The notes under the pieces: model-generated
Told to the model about the DNA's origin: nothing
The model's input: the letters and a program-made list of their open reading frames with translations, nothing else
Databases searched by the model: none
NCBI GenBank assembly: GCA_016888885.1
Contig: CP069437.1
Coordinates: 1,116,001-1,180,000, forward strand
DNA length: 64,000 nucleotides
Origin: Faucicola sp902506215
GTDB lineage: Bacteria; Pseudomonadota; Gammaproteobacteria; Pseudomonadales; Moraxellaceae
Reading direction: 5' to 3'
Shown here: positions 27,517-36,289 of the stretch, piece by piece
How positions within the stretch are numbered: the stretch's first letter is position 1
Layout of the letters: every line of letters starts with the position of its first letter
Made by a program: the position numbers and the translations under genes

Positions 27517-28113
27517 ATGAACAACGATTTTATGGATAAAATGAAAGATAGTTCACGTCAAATGTACGCACCATGGTCGCGCTTCAACCAAGCGATGTTA
27601 CGAAATGCGGAAAAAATGACTGACTTTTCTTTAGAAACAATGCGTCATTACTCAGAGATGGGTCTTGAGCAGCTTCGCAATGTTTCTTCTGTTGACTCTC
27701 CAGAAGCGGCTTCAAGCTTCAACCAAAAACAAACTGAGCTTCTTAACCAGTTGGGTCAAAAGATGTTGTCAGATGCACAGCGTTTGACTGAGCTTGCCAA
27801 CGAAATCCGTAATGAAGTCATGTCAGCGATGAATGAAGTTTATAGCCAAAATGCATCCAGCATGCAAGATGCCATGCAAAGCGCCGCTAGCAATGCATCA
27901 AAAACAGCAGAAGACTTTAACCGCAAAGTGAACGAAAACATGCACAAAGCGGCAAACCAAATGTCAGAAGCGGTTAAACAAACCACCCAAAACATGAACA
28001 AAGCTGCGACTAACGTGACTGCTGCGGCAACCCGCACCGCTAATGATGTAGCACAAACACAAAATAGCGAAGCGGTAAAACCTGCAGCAAAAACAACCCC
28101 TGCAGCAAAATAA
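27517..28113 (+). CDS. phaP: Phasin-family protein
   Basis: 198 residues, all helical, low in aromatic residues and rich in Met, Asn, Ala and Gln. The W-S-R-F-N-Q-A-M-L-R-N-A-E-K-M and F-N-Q-K-Q-T-E-L segments resemble phasins, which coat polyhydroxyalkanoate granules. The C-terminal ~60 residues are an Ala/Thr/Asn/Lys-rich tail ending A-A-K-T-T-P-A-A-K. A short GAGGT precedes the ATG at 27517. It is followed by its own terminator and then phaC, which supports the granule role. Confidence 0.85.
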   Translation: MNNDFMDKMKDSSRQMYAPWSRFNQAMLRNAEKMTDFSLETMRHYSEMGLEQLRNVSSVDSPEAASSFNQKQTELLNQLGQKMLSDAQRLTELANEIRNEVMSAMNEVYSQNASSMQDAMQSAASNASKTAEDFNRKVNENMHKAANQMSEAVKQTTQNMNKAATNVTAAATRTANDVAQTQNSEAVKPAAKTTPAAK

Positions 28114-28214
28114 TTAGTTTGATGCATCGTAGTCATTCTTAAGACTGTATCATTTATAAACAGCTATTTATGTGTTACCTGATAGATGAATGGCGGCTTA
28201 TGAATCTATAAAAG

Positions 28215-28251
28215 TGGTGGATTAGACAGATGCCTAATCCACCATATTTTT
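28215..28251 (+). terminator. Terminator between phasin gene and phaC
   Basis: TGGTGGATTAG and CTAATCCACCA form a perfect 11-bp stem with an 8-nt loop, followed by TATTTTT. It implies that phaP and phaC can be transcribed separately. Confidence 0.9.
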
Positions 28252-28312
28252 AAGTAAGCGTGCGTATTCACAACGAATTCTTATCAAGCACATCATAATA
28301 ACGGGACTTATC

Positions 28313-30451
28313 ATGGCAGACAATAAAGACACCCAATATCAAGGAGCGAACGCCCATTCCTCAAGCGACAACGCTTCAAATAGCGCTTCAAATAGCAATA
28401 CTTCCAACACCCAAGGCGCAGAGAATACCAATACCAATGCTTTTGGCTACACGCCATTTGCCAATTTTCCCTTTGGCAATAATGCATTTGGTTTTGGTAG
28501 CAATCCTTTTAATAACTTTGGAACGAACGCCTTTAATCTGCCGCAAAATCCGCTGGATTTTTTGAGCAAAACCAATCCATTTGCTCACATGGCCTCTAGT
28601 ATTCCGCCTTACAATCCCGCGGTCGGTGAATTCTATAGCGAATTTTTTGGCAATATGACCAAACTGAGCCAACAGATTGCACAGCAGTCGATGCGTGCCA
28701 GCCAAGCGCCGCAGTACACCAATACCTCCATCATGATGGACTTAATGGATGGCTGGCGTAAAATGGGTCAAATGGTGACCAATCACCCAGGCACGATAAT
28801 TGAAGACCAATTGCAGTTGTTCAAAGACCAAATGCACTTGTGGCAAAACACGCTACAACAATTTGCCGGTGAAAAAACCGACCCAGTGGCAAGTCCTGAA
28901 AAAGGCGACAAACGATTTAATGATGAAGAATGGGAAGACAATCCTATTTTTAACTTCTTAAAACAGTATTATTTATTAACCACCCAAGCGATGATGGATG
29001 CGATTGATGACGTTGAAGGTATTGATGAAAAAACCCGTCAACGCTTGGCTTTTTTTACCCGCCAATGGATCAATGCAGTCGCCCCAACCAACTTCTTAAT
29101 GACCAACCCAGAAGTACTCCGTTTGACCATCGAAAGTCGGGGGCAAAATCTGGTTCAAGGTATGAAGCAGTTGGCTGAGGACATGGGTAATAGCGCTGAT
29201 ACACTCAATATCCGTATGACTGACCAGAGTGCGTTCCGAGTGGGTGACAACATCGCCACCTCAAAAGGTAAAGTGGTATTTGAAAACCACATGATGCAGC
29301 TCATCCAGTATGACCCTTTAACCGAAAAAGTAAAACAACGTCCGTTGCTCATGGTGCCACCTTGGATCAACAAATTCTACATCATGGACTTACGTGAGAA
29401 CAACTCGTTTGTGCATTGGGCTGTCAACGAAGGTCATACGGTTTATGTCATCTCTTGGGCGAACCCGACGCCTGAGTACAAAAATGTTGGCATGAGCACT
29501 TACATGAAAGACGGCGTGCTTGCAGCGATGGATCAAATTGAAGCCATCACCGGTGAAAAAACCATCAATATCACAGGTTATTGTATTGGGGGTATGTTGA
29601 CCGCATTGACGTTAGGCTATCTTGCCGCGACTAAGCAAGAAAGCCGCATTGCCAGTGCGACACTTTGGGCGACTATTATTGACTTTTCAGACCCAGGTGA
29701 TATCGGCGTCTTTATCGATGATAAAATCGTTGCGGCGATTGACAAGCAGAACGCCGATAAAGGTGTGTTTGATGGGCGCATGATGGGCGTGTCATTTAGC
29801 CTACTCCGTGAGAACAGCCTATACTGGAACTACTACGTACAAAACTACCTAAAAGGCGAGCGTCCTGTACCTTTTGACTTGTTATACTGGAACTCAGACT
29901 GTACCAACGTGACCGCCGCCCTGCACCATTTTCTACTGCGAGAGTTCTATATCAACAACTTGCTGCGTAAACCGGGTGGGGTTGAAATTGACGGCGTGAA
30001 AATTGACTTATCAAAAGTTAAAATTCCCGTGTTTATGGTGGCAACCTTGCAAGACCACATCGCAAAATGGAAAAGCTGTTACGCAGGCACGCAAGTATTC
30101 GGCGGTGAAAAAGTATTTGTATTAGGGGAATCAGGTCATATTGCAGGTATCATGAACCCCCCAGGTAGCAAATATGGTTACTACACTAACGACAACTACC
30201 CTGCGGACCCCGACCAATGGTTCAAAGACGCCACCTATGTTAAAGATACCTGGTGGACAAGATGGCATGACTGGATCAAACCATTTGAGGGCAACGAAAT
30301 CAATGCCCGTGTTGTCGGTCAAAATAGCCAAGGTAAAGAAATCCCAACCTATGGCGATGCCCCAGGTAGCTATGTCACGGTCAAAGCGACTGAAGCCTTA
30401 ACGGGTCATAACTTTGCAGAAGCTTACCGTTCGCAATTACCACCGGTATAA
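28313..30451 (+). CDS. phaC: Poly(R)-hydroxyalkanoate synthase, class I
   Basis: 712 residues, longer than the usual ~590 because of an extra N-terminal stretch. Residues 1-90 are low complexity, rich in Asn, Ser, Phe and Gly. The catalytic nucleophile sits in the lipase-like box G-Y-C-I-G-G near residue 424. The Asp and His partners are in the family's L-Q-D-H-I and G-E-S-G-H-I-A-G segments. W-A-N-P-T-P-E-Y-K is also typical. It polymerises (R)-3-hydroxyacyl-CoA into intracellular granules. phaA and phaB are not in the window. Confidence 0.94.
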   Translation: MADNKDTQYQGANAHSSSDNASNSASNSNTSNTQGAENTNTNAFGYTPFANFPFGNNAFGFGSNPFNNFGTNAFNLPQNPLDFLSKTNPFAHMASSIPPYNPAVGEFYSEFFGNMTKLSQQIAQQSMRASQAPQYTNTSIMMDLMDGWRKMGQMVTNHPGTIIEDQLQLFKDQMHLWQNTLQQFAGEKTDPVASPEKGDKRFNDEEWEDNPIFNFLKQYYLLTTQAMMDAIDDVEGIDEKTRQRLAFFTRQWINAVAPTNFLMTNPEVLRLTIESRGQNLVQGMKQLAEDMGNSADTLNIRMTDQSAFRVGDNIATSKGKVVFENHMMQLIQYDPLTEKVKQRPLLMVPPWINKFYIMDLRENNSFVHWAVNEGHTVYVISWANPTPEYKNVGMSTYMKDGVLAAMDQIEAITGEKTINITGYCIGGMLTALTLGYLAATKQESRIASATLWATIIDFSDPGDIGVFIDDKIVAAIDKQNADKGVFDGRMMGVSFSLLRENSLYWNYYVQNYLKGERPVPFDLLYWNSDCTNVTAALHHFLLREFYINNLLRKPGGVEIDGVKIDLSKVKIPVFMVATLQDHIAKWKSCYAGTQVFGGEKVFVLGESGHIAGIMNPPGSKYGYYTNDNYPADPDQWFKDATYVKDTWWTRWHDWIKPFEGNEINARVVGQNSQGKEIPTYGDAPGSYVTVKATEALTGHNFAEAYRSQLPPV

Positions 30452-30472
30452 TATATCGTTATCACACAACAT

Positions 30473-30505
30473 CCCGTGATTGCCTAGCCTCTCACGGGCT
30501 TTTTA
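30473..30505 (+). terminator. Terminator after phaC
   Basis: CCCGTGA and TCACGGG form a 7-bp stem with a 12-nt loop, followed by CTTTTT. Confidence 0.85.
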
Positions 30506-30626
30506 TAAAATAGCCAAATCGCCCATCAGCTACATAGATTTGCTAGTCAAAAGTTGTGATATTGAGTAGAATTAACGCCATATTCTGCGCATAATAGCGA
30601 TTAGAAATATTTTGAATAGAGCGCCT

Positions 30627-31289
30627 ATGTCGATTGAACCAGCACAAAACAACCTATCACTCAGTAAGCTAGACCGCAATATTGTCTTCTTTGATCGGGC
30701 GATTCGCTCGTTTATTCCAAACAGCAATCTTAGCACCCGTCCGTTGCCTGTCTCTAGCCCCGATGTGCCAAAACTGTCAGTGGAAGAAGCGCGTCATGTC
30801 GCAGGTCTCATGCGTATCAATCACACGGGCGAAGTATGCGCGCAAGGACTGTATCACGGTCAAGCATTTACCGCTAAGCAAGCAACGGTCAAAAAAGCCA
30901 TGCACCAATCTGCGCTAGAGGAAATTGACCACTTGGTGTGGTGTGAGACGCGGTTAAATGAATTGGGTAGTCATCCCAGTATTTTTAGTCCCCTTTGGTA
31001 TGGGCTATCGTTTGGCATGGGTGCGGTAGCGGGATTGATTTCTGATGAGTTTAGTTTGGGGTTTGTCGCAGAGACAGAAACCCAAGTCAGCGAGCATTTG
31101 CACAGCCATCTTGGGAAGCTGCCTGTACAGGATAGACGCAGCGCTGAGATTTTAAGCCAAATGGATAAAGAAGAATTACACCACCGTGATAAAGCAGTCG
31201 AATCAGGTGCCAGCCCATTGCCACTACCCATCAAAACCACGATGCGTTTTTTGGCTAACTGCATGAAAACGGTGGCGTATCATATTTAA
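30627..31289 (+). CDS. coq7: Ubiquinone biosynthesis di-iron hydroxylase Coq7
   Basis: About 220 residues. Di-iron ligands of the Coq7 family are visible: N-H-T-G-E-V-C-A, E-E-I-D-H-L-V-W, E-T-E-T-Q-V-S-E-H and E-E-L-H-H-R. It hydroxylates 2-polyprenyl-3-methyl-6-methoxy-1,4-benzoquinone, a late aerobic step to ubiquinone, and does the job of UbiF in other species. I chose the ATG at 30627; the frame is open from a TTG at 30612. Confidence 0.93.
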   Translation: MSIEPAQNNLSLSKLDRNIVFFDRAIRSFIPNSNLSTRPLPVSSPDVPKLSVEEARHVAGLMRINHTGEVCAQGLYHGQAFTAKQATVKKAMHQSALEEIDHLVWCETRLNELGSHPSIFSPLWYGLSFGMGAVAGLISDEFSLGFVAETETQVSEHLHSHLGKLPVQDRRSAEILSQMDKEELHHRDKAVESGASPLPLPIKTTMRFLANCMKTVAYHI

Positions 31290-31520
31290 CCGAGCATGTT
31301 TAGCCGAGCGTGTTTAACTGGGCATGGCTGACAGCCTCAATCGTTTGCTAGCGTGTTTATTGCTATAATCTTGCTTAAGCGCGCTGTTTTCGCGTAAAAA
31401 TATAACAATAACTTTATTTTTTTTTGATAGTATTTTTAGATTATTGCTTTACATTGTTGCTATGGGATAAGCTGATTGATTTATGCAATCCATCCCGCCC
31501 AATTTTTTAAGGAAATTTCA

Positions 31521-32561
31521 ATGACTCACATGGTAAAACCCCTAGCCTATACCTTAGCTATTTTGATGGCAACCAATGCCACTGTAGCGATGGCTGCAAC
31601 GGCAACCGCAAAAACAACGACCAAGACCACCACCAAAACCACCACGGCAAAACCCGCTACTCAGACAACAGCCACTAAAAAAACCACGGTTGCCAAAGCC
31701 AAAACTACCAACAAATCAACCGAAAAATCGGCTGATAGGGTCAGTAATAGCGTGAAGAATACTACCCCGCAAATGACACCCCCGTCAGCCACCTCAAATA
31801 CAGGTTCAGTGATAGTGCCTGTCTTGACCGCCCCAACGGTTGCCAACGTGGTTTACCCATCTACCAACAGCGTGCAATTGGTAGGCACAGATATTTCAGC
31901 GCAAAATCTTGCCAATATCCCACTGCCGACTTTAACGCTTAGTAATATCTCAACAATAAAAACCGTTTTGGTTCCACGAACCACGGATAACAGTACACAG
32001 TTAGATGTCAGCGTGTTAGACGATTTTATTACCTATGCTAGCCCAATGGCACGCCACTATCCCCCTGTTTTTTCGAGCCGTACTGAGCGCTACAATACCA
32101 CTGAGCGACTCAAATCCTTGACCGCATGGATTGAAAGCTACGCACAAAATCCAAATGCCTCTTATGAGGTGCTACTGCGTGCAGCAAAACTCAATGCCAT
32201 GGGTCGCAATCTGGATTTAGGTTCTGATTATGCCGTGCGTGCAGGCAATTATATCGCCCGTGCTTTGAGGCTCAATGACACGGCAGAAGCCAACTTCTTA
32301 TATGGCGCAATGCTCGCTGAGGGTGGCGGCTTTAAAGAAGGTGCCAAATACTTAGAAAAAGCCGAAAAAATGGGCTATCTAGAAGCTACGCAAAGTTTGG
32401 CGCAAGCAGATTTATTGGATGACAAAAAAGACCGCGCCATTCAACGGTTAACGGAATTTAAGGCCAAAAACCCAGACAATCCGTATATCGATGAGCAATT
32501 ACGCATCGTCAATAGCGGTAAATACTATATTTGGGATATCCCTGCAAAAGTCGTTCAATAA
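31521..32561 (+). CDS. Exported protein with Lys/Thr-rich linker and Sel1/TPR-like repeats
   Basis: 346 residues. A signal peptide (M-V-K-P-L-A-Y-T-L-A-I-L-M-A, cleavage probable after A-V-A-M-A-A) is followed by a Thr/Lys/Ala-rich low-complexity stretch to about residue 75, then a linker. The C-terminal helical half (about 190-330) contains A-N-F-L-Y-G-A-M-L-A-E-G-G-G and related Sel1/TPR-like repeats. It is probably periplasmic. AAGGAAATTT precedes the ATG at 31521. Function unknown. It lies upstream of a lipoprotein gene but a strong terminator separates the two. Confidence 0.7.
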   Translation: MTHMVKPLAYTLAILMATNATVAMAATATAKTTTKTTTKTTTAKPATQTTATKKTTVAKAKTTNKSTEKSADRVSNSVKNTTPQMTPPSATSNTGSVIVPVLTAPTVANVVYPSTNSVQLVGTDISAQNLANIPLPTLTLSNISTIKTVLVPRTTDNSTQLDVSVLDDFITYASPMARHYPPVFSSRTERYNTTERLKSLTAWIESYAQNPNASYEVLLRAAKLNAMGRNLDLGSDYAVRAGNYIARALRLNDTAEANFLYGAMLAEGGGFKEGAKYLEKAEKMGYLEATQSLAQADLLDDKKDRAIQRLTEFKAKNPDNPYIDEQLRIVNSGKYYIWDIPAKVVQ

Positions 32562-32606
32562 TTTTTTGCGTTCATACCCTAGCCGTGGTTTAATATCACC
32601 GCTAAG

Positions 32607-32657
32607 TCACCATGCTAATTCACCATCATCGTTGAATTTTAGCATGGTGATTTTTTT
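32607..32657 (+). terminator. Long-stem terminator after the exported repeat protein
   Basis: TCACCATGCTAA pairs perfectly with TTAGCATGGTGA, extended inward by AATTCA/TGAATT, and is followed by a run of seven Ts. Confidence 0.92.
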
Positions 32658-32759
32658 CACCCTATCATTCAGTGATAGGCAGATTTTTTGCGCTATATTT
32701 TTTGCGCTATCTATTGTTGCTCTATCATTTTTTGCTCTATTTTAGCCGAGTAAATCACC

Positions 32760-35075
32760 ATGCCGCTAACAAACCAATCTACTAGATTTTGTCAAACGTC
32801 TCTCATCACGGCGACGACATTGGTTACTATCATCACCCTTACTGGCTGCGCCACCACCAAAATCGGTAGCCGCGATACTGCAAGAGCCATCATGGATCAG
32901 CGCGTCAGCGTGTTATCAGGCAGCCGCTTGAGTTCTGACACCAAAAGCCGTTTAGTGCAGGCAGGTTTAGATGAAGAAAAATGCTTGGCAAATATGCCTG
33001 CCTGTGTAGTGACGCTCAAGCAAGCGGATCTTAATTCCGATAAAGGGATTTATGGCGCAATTAGTGAGCTGTTTTACGCCTCTGCCCAGCAGCGCCAGCA
33101 AGCCAAAACTTGTACCAATCCGCCAAAAGATTTGGCCACAGACTATGCCAAAGATTTGGTTGGCAAGACCGACATTGTAGCGCCCAAACCCGATGAAATT
33201 TCTTGTACTATCGCCTTTCAAGACGATATGCTGCAATCGATTCGGTTTTCTTACATTTATTTGATGTACGATATCCTCAATCCAACCGTCGTCAATCAAC
33301 AACCGTCACAATTGTATTATCTGCCAAAACAACGCGATACCCAAATTCAGGACTTGTATTACGCTGCCATCGATGCGTTAGGTGATCGCTTGTATCATCA
33401 AAAAATGGCAGAAAACTATCAAATCACTCGCAACAACCTGCGTGTCAATATCAATGGACAGCCATTTACTGACAAATCGGCATCGATGAAACTGATTTCA
33501 AGCTACCAGATTAATTTATCAAAATTTAATACCATCAGTCGCCGCGATGGCTTTGGTATCAATTATGTGGCGCTACTCAATAGTCGCATCAATACGGCGG
33601 TGATTATTGACTTGTTGCAACACTATGCCAATGATACACCGTTAGAAGAACGTATCCACCAATCAGGGCATTTGCCTATGACCGCGGTGTTGGTGCCCAA
33701 AGGCAATAGCATTGATGAGTTGCAAAAAACCACCGATTTTTCGCTTAATATTTATAATCCCTATCAGTTTAAAAGTGTCTCTATTCTCAACAAAGATTTT
33801 GCGCTATCGGCGAATTTTTCGGCAGCCTACGGCTTGTGGTCACAGGACAATCGCCTAGGCAATATCAGTTATTTTAGTATGTTTTCCTCGCCGTATCAGC
33901 AAACCCAGCCGCATTTATTTATGCTTGAGCCTTACAATCCTAATAAACGCGTGATTATCATGATGCATGGGTTGGCATCGAGTCCTGAAACTTGGATTGG
34001 ACTGACCAATGACATTTTTAATGACCCAAAACTTCGCGAAAACTTCCAAGTTTGGCAGATTTTTTATCCAACCAATATCCCGATGCTAGAAAACCGCCAC
34101 CAAATTTATGACTTGATTGAACGCACTTTTAAAATTGTCGATCCTAAGCAGCAGGACGTTGCCAGTCAACATGCGGTGCTGATTGGTCATAGTATGGGTG
34201 GGGTGATTGGGCGTTTGTTGGTATCAAATGATGACTTAACGCCCAAAGTCGAATCGCTGGTTGCCAATTACTCACAGATGAATAATTTTTCAGCAGGCTA
34301 CGCGGCATTTGTCCGTCATGCGCAAAACAAAACGCTCAGTGACCGCTTCAAACTTCAAGCCCTGCCGCAAGTCGATCGCGCGATTTTTATCTCTTCGCCA
34401 TTTCGCGGTACCGATTATGCCGATCGCTGGTTTACTCGCAGTTTGCGCCGTATCATCTCACTACCGGCAGGATTTATCCGCACCGTGTATGACAATTTAA
34501 ATTCGCTATTTACTGAAGGCGTGGTTTCAAGCAATCCTTTAGCACAGCTATTTTTGGAAAATGGCGCGAGCCAGTTGAGCAGCCGCTCTTACTTTAACCA
34601 ATTAACGGCAGATGTCACCATCGCGCCCAATGTTGCCGTCAATAACATCATCGCCACTGATGATAAAGATTTGTCCAATGCGCTCAATCAGCTTACCGCT
34701 AAGGCAGCCAATAGTACTACTGATGATGTATCGGCATCCATAACATCTTTGAAAAATGACAATACAACCACGACCGTGAAACCCGCCACAGAGACCAAGC
34801 TGTATAACACCACGAGTCTGGCGCAAGCCAAACAAAGCCTAGATGAGAAAAAGCAACTCTTAGAATCGGTGAAATATGGCGCAACCGACCGTGTCTCTGA
34901 TGGTATTGTGCCGTACAACAGCTCGCATTTAGAAGGCGTGGAATCTGAAAAAGTGCTTACCGGTCGTCACAATGTTCATACCAGCCCGCAGGCGATTTTG
35001 GAGTTGCGTCGCATCCTGCATCAACATCTCGCTCGCTATGGCGTCACCCAAGCGCCGCCTGACAGACAACCTTAG
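32760..35075 (+). CDS. Large lipoprotein with alpha/beta-hydrolase (lipase-like) domain
   Basis: 771 residues. The lipobox L-T-G-C puts the lipidated Cys at residue 30. The N-terminal ~350 residues are of unknown fold. An alpha/beta-hydrolase core follows: I-M-M-H-G-L-A-S-S-P-E-T-W near 402 (oxyanion region), nucleophile motif G-H-S-M-G-G near 477, and candidate acid and His residues near D-R-V-S-D-G-I-V-P and R-H-N-V-H-T at the C-terminal end. It is presumably an outer-membrane or periplasmic esterase/lipase; the substrate is unknown. Expression probably starts from its own promoter after the preceding terminator. Confidence 0.8.
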   Translation: MPLTNQSTRFCQTSLITATTLVTIITLTGCATTKIGSRDTARAIMDQRVSVLSGSRLSSDTKSRLVQAGLDEEKCLANMPACVVTLKQADLNSDKGIYGAISELFYASAQQRQQAKTCTNPPKDLATDYAKDLVGKTDIVAPKPDEISCTIAFQDDMLQSIRFSYIYLMYDILNPTVVNQQPSQLYYLPKQRDTQIQDLYYAAIDALGDRLYHQKMAENYQITRNNLRVNINGQPFTDKSASMKLISSYQINLSKFNTISRRDGFGINYVALLNSRINTAVIIDLLQHYANDTPLEERIHQSGHLPMTAVLVPKGNSIDELQKTTDFSLNIYNPYQFKSVSILNKDFALSANFSAAYGLWSQDNRLGNISYFSMFSSPYQQTQPHLFMLEPYNPNKRVIIMMHGLASSPETWIGLTNDIFNDPKLRENFQVWQIFYPTNIPMLENRHQIYDLIERTFKIVDPKQQDVASQHAVLIGHSMGGVIGRLLVSNDDLTPKVESLVANYSQMNNFSAGYAAFVRHAQNKTLSDRFKLQALPQVDRAIFISSPFRGTDYADRWFTRSLRRIISLPAGFIRTVYDNLNSLFTEGVVSSNPLAQLFLENGASQLSSRSYFNQLTADVTIAPNVAVNNIIATDDKDLSNALNQLTAKAANSTTDDVSASITSLKNDNTTTTVKPATETKLYNTTSLAQAKQSLDEKKQLLESVKYGATDRVSDGIVPYNSSHLEGVESEKVLTGRHNVHTSPQAILELRRILHQHLARYGVTQAPPDRQP

Positions 35076-35092
35076 CGGCTATCAACATCAAT

Positions 35093-35125
35093 AAAAAAGC
35101 CAATAGCCTTCACTATTCGCTTTTT
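35093..35125. terminator. Bidirectional terminator between convergent genes
   Basis: AAAAAGC...GCTTTTT with inner AATAG/CTATT pairing. It lies between the lipoprotein gene and the convergent LysR gene and can serve both strands. Confidence 0.8.
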
Positions 35126-35162
35126 ATTAAACTGTTTATTGCTACTACTGACCGTCCAACCG

Positions 35163-36062
35163 CTAAACTTTAGCAAAATACTTGGTCAACACTTCAAGAC
35201 AGCGCGTCACCTTCGCAGGTTGTTGTTCATGTCTAGGTGTTACCGCATACAGCATATAACTTGGTAATTGGTAACCTGGCAATACTTCCACCAAATCGCC
35301 ATTTGCCAATTCTTTTTGGATATCAAGTGACATAATACGGGCAACGCCATGCCCTTCTTTGGCAAGGGTCGTGGCAAGCATAATGTTGTTGGTTTGAATA
35401 CGCGTTGGCATACGCACGCGTGATTTTTTACCTGTTTCCACATTGATCATATCAAATTGATTGGGATCTTTGATAAGGCTAATGCCAATCATATTGAGTT
35501 TGGCTAAATCTTTTGGCTCGGTCAATTTTTCATTTTGACGTAAAAAATGCGGTGAAGCCACCAGCAGCTGACGTATCTCAGTCAAAGGAAATGCCGATAA
35601 ATTACTGTCAGTAAGGTTTGGTGACATCCGAAGGGCGATATCGATACGCTCTTCAATCAAGTCAACATACTGATTGTCCGCTTCAAAATGGATGGTTAAA
35701 TCATCATGCGCCGAAATCCAAGTCGACAGCGCCGGTAAAATATGATTCACACCCAATTCTGGCGTGGTCGCAATGCGTAAGTTCCCTGCTAACTCATCGC
35801 GTAATTGATTGACACGGATACGACCTTGTTCAGCTGCCGCAACCACATCTTTGGCACTCTCATAGAAACTAGTGCCTGCTTCTGTTAAGCTTAACTTACG
35901 AGTCGAGCGATGCAATAACACCACACCCATATCGTTTTCTAACGAGCGGATTTGTTGACTAACCGCACTTGTTGTTATGCCCAGTTCTTTTGCAGCACCA
36001 CTAAATGAAGCATGACGTACAACACTTGCAAAAACCGCCATGCCTCTTAAATTATCAAGCAT
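35163..36062 (-). CDS. LysR-family transcriptional regulator
   Basis: 299 residues. The N-terminal helix-turn-helix is at residues 17-36 (A-S-F-S-G-A-A-K-E-L-G-I-T-T-S-A-V-S-Q) and is followed by a substrate-binding domain. The sequence R-S-T-R-K-L-S-L-T-E-A-G belongs to the common CrgA/DsdC-like subgroup. The effector and targets are unknown. It is convergent with the lipoprotein gene and stands alone before dnaX. Confidence 0.88.
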   Translation of the reverse strand: MLDNLRGMAVFASVVRHASFSGAAKELGITTSAVSQQIRSLENDMGVVLLHRSTRKLSLTEAGTSFYESAKDVVAAAEQGRIRVNQLRDELAGNLRIATTPELGVNHILPALSTWISAHDDLTIHFEADNQYVDLIEERIDIALRMSPNLTDSNLSAFPLTEIRQLLVASPHFLRQNEKLTEPKDLAKLNMIGISLIKDPNQFDMINVETGKKSRVRMPTRIQTNNIMLATTLAKEGHGVARIMSLDIQKELANGDLVEVLPGYQLPSYMLYAVTPRHEQQPAKVTRCLEVLTKYFAKV

Positions 36063-36289
36063 ATTTCACCCAATTTTATCACTTAATCAAAGTCACTTTT
36101 AAAAGCTGATGTATTATACGTTATTAGCAAGATAAATTAAACGACATCGGGATTTATTAACTAAAATTATTAATATTTTTTCAACTATTTAATAGTGTAT
36201 TTTATTGATTTTTTTAACAAATATTGGTTTTCTTCAATTATTCGTCTGTTAAAAAAGTAAAAATTAGAATTTATATAAATTAAATTGAC

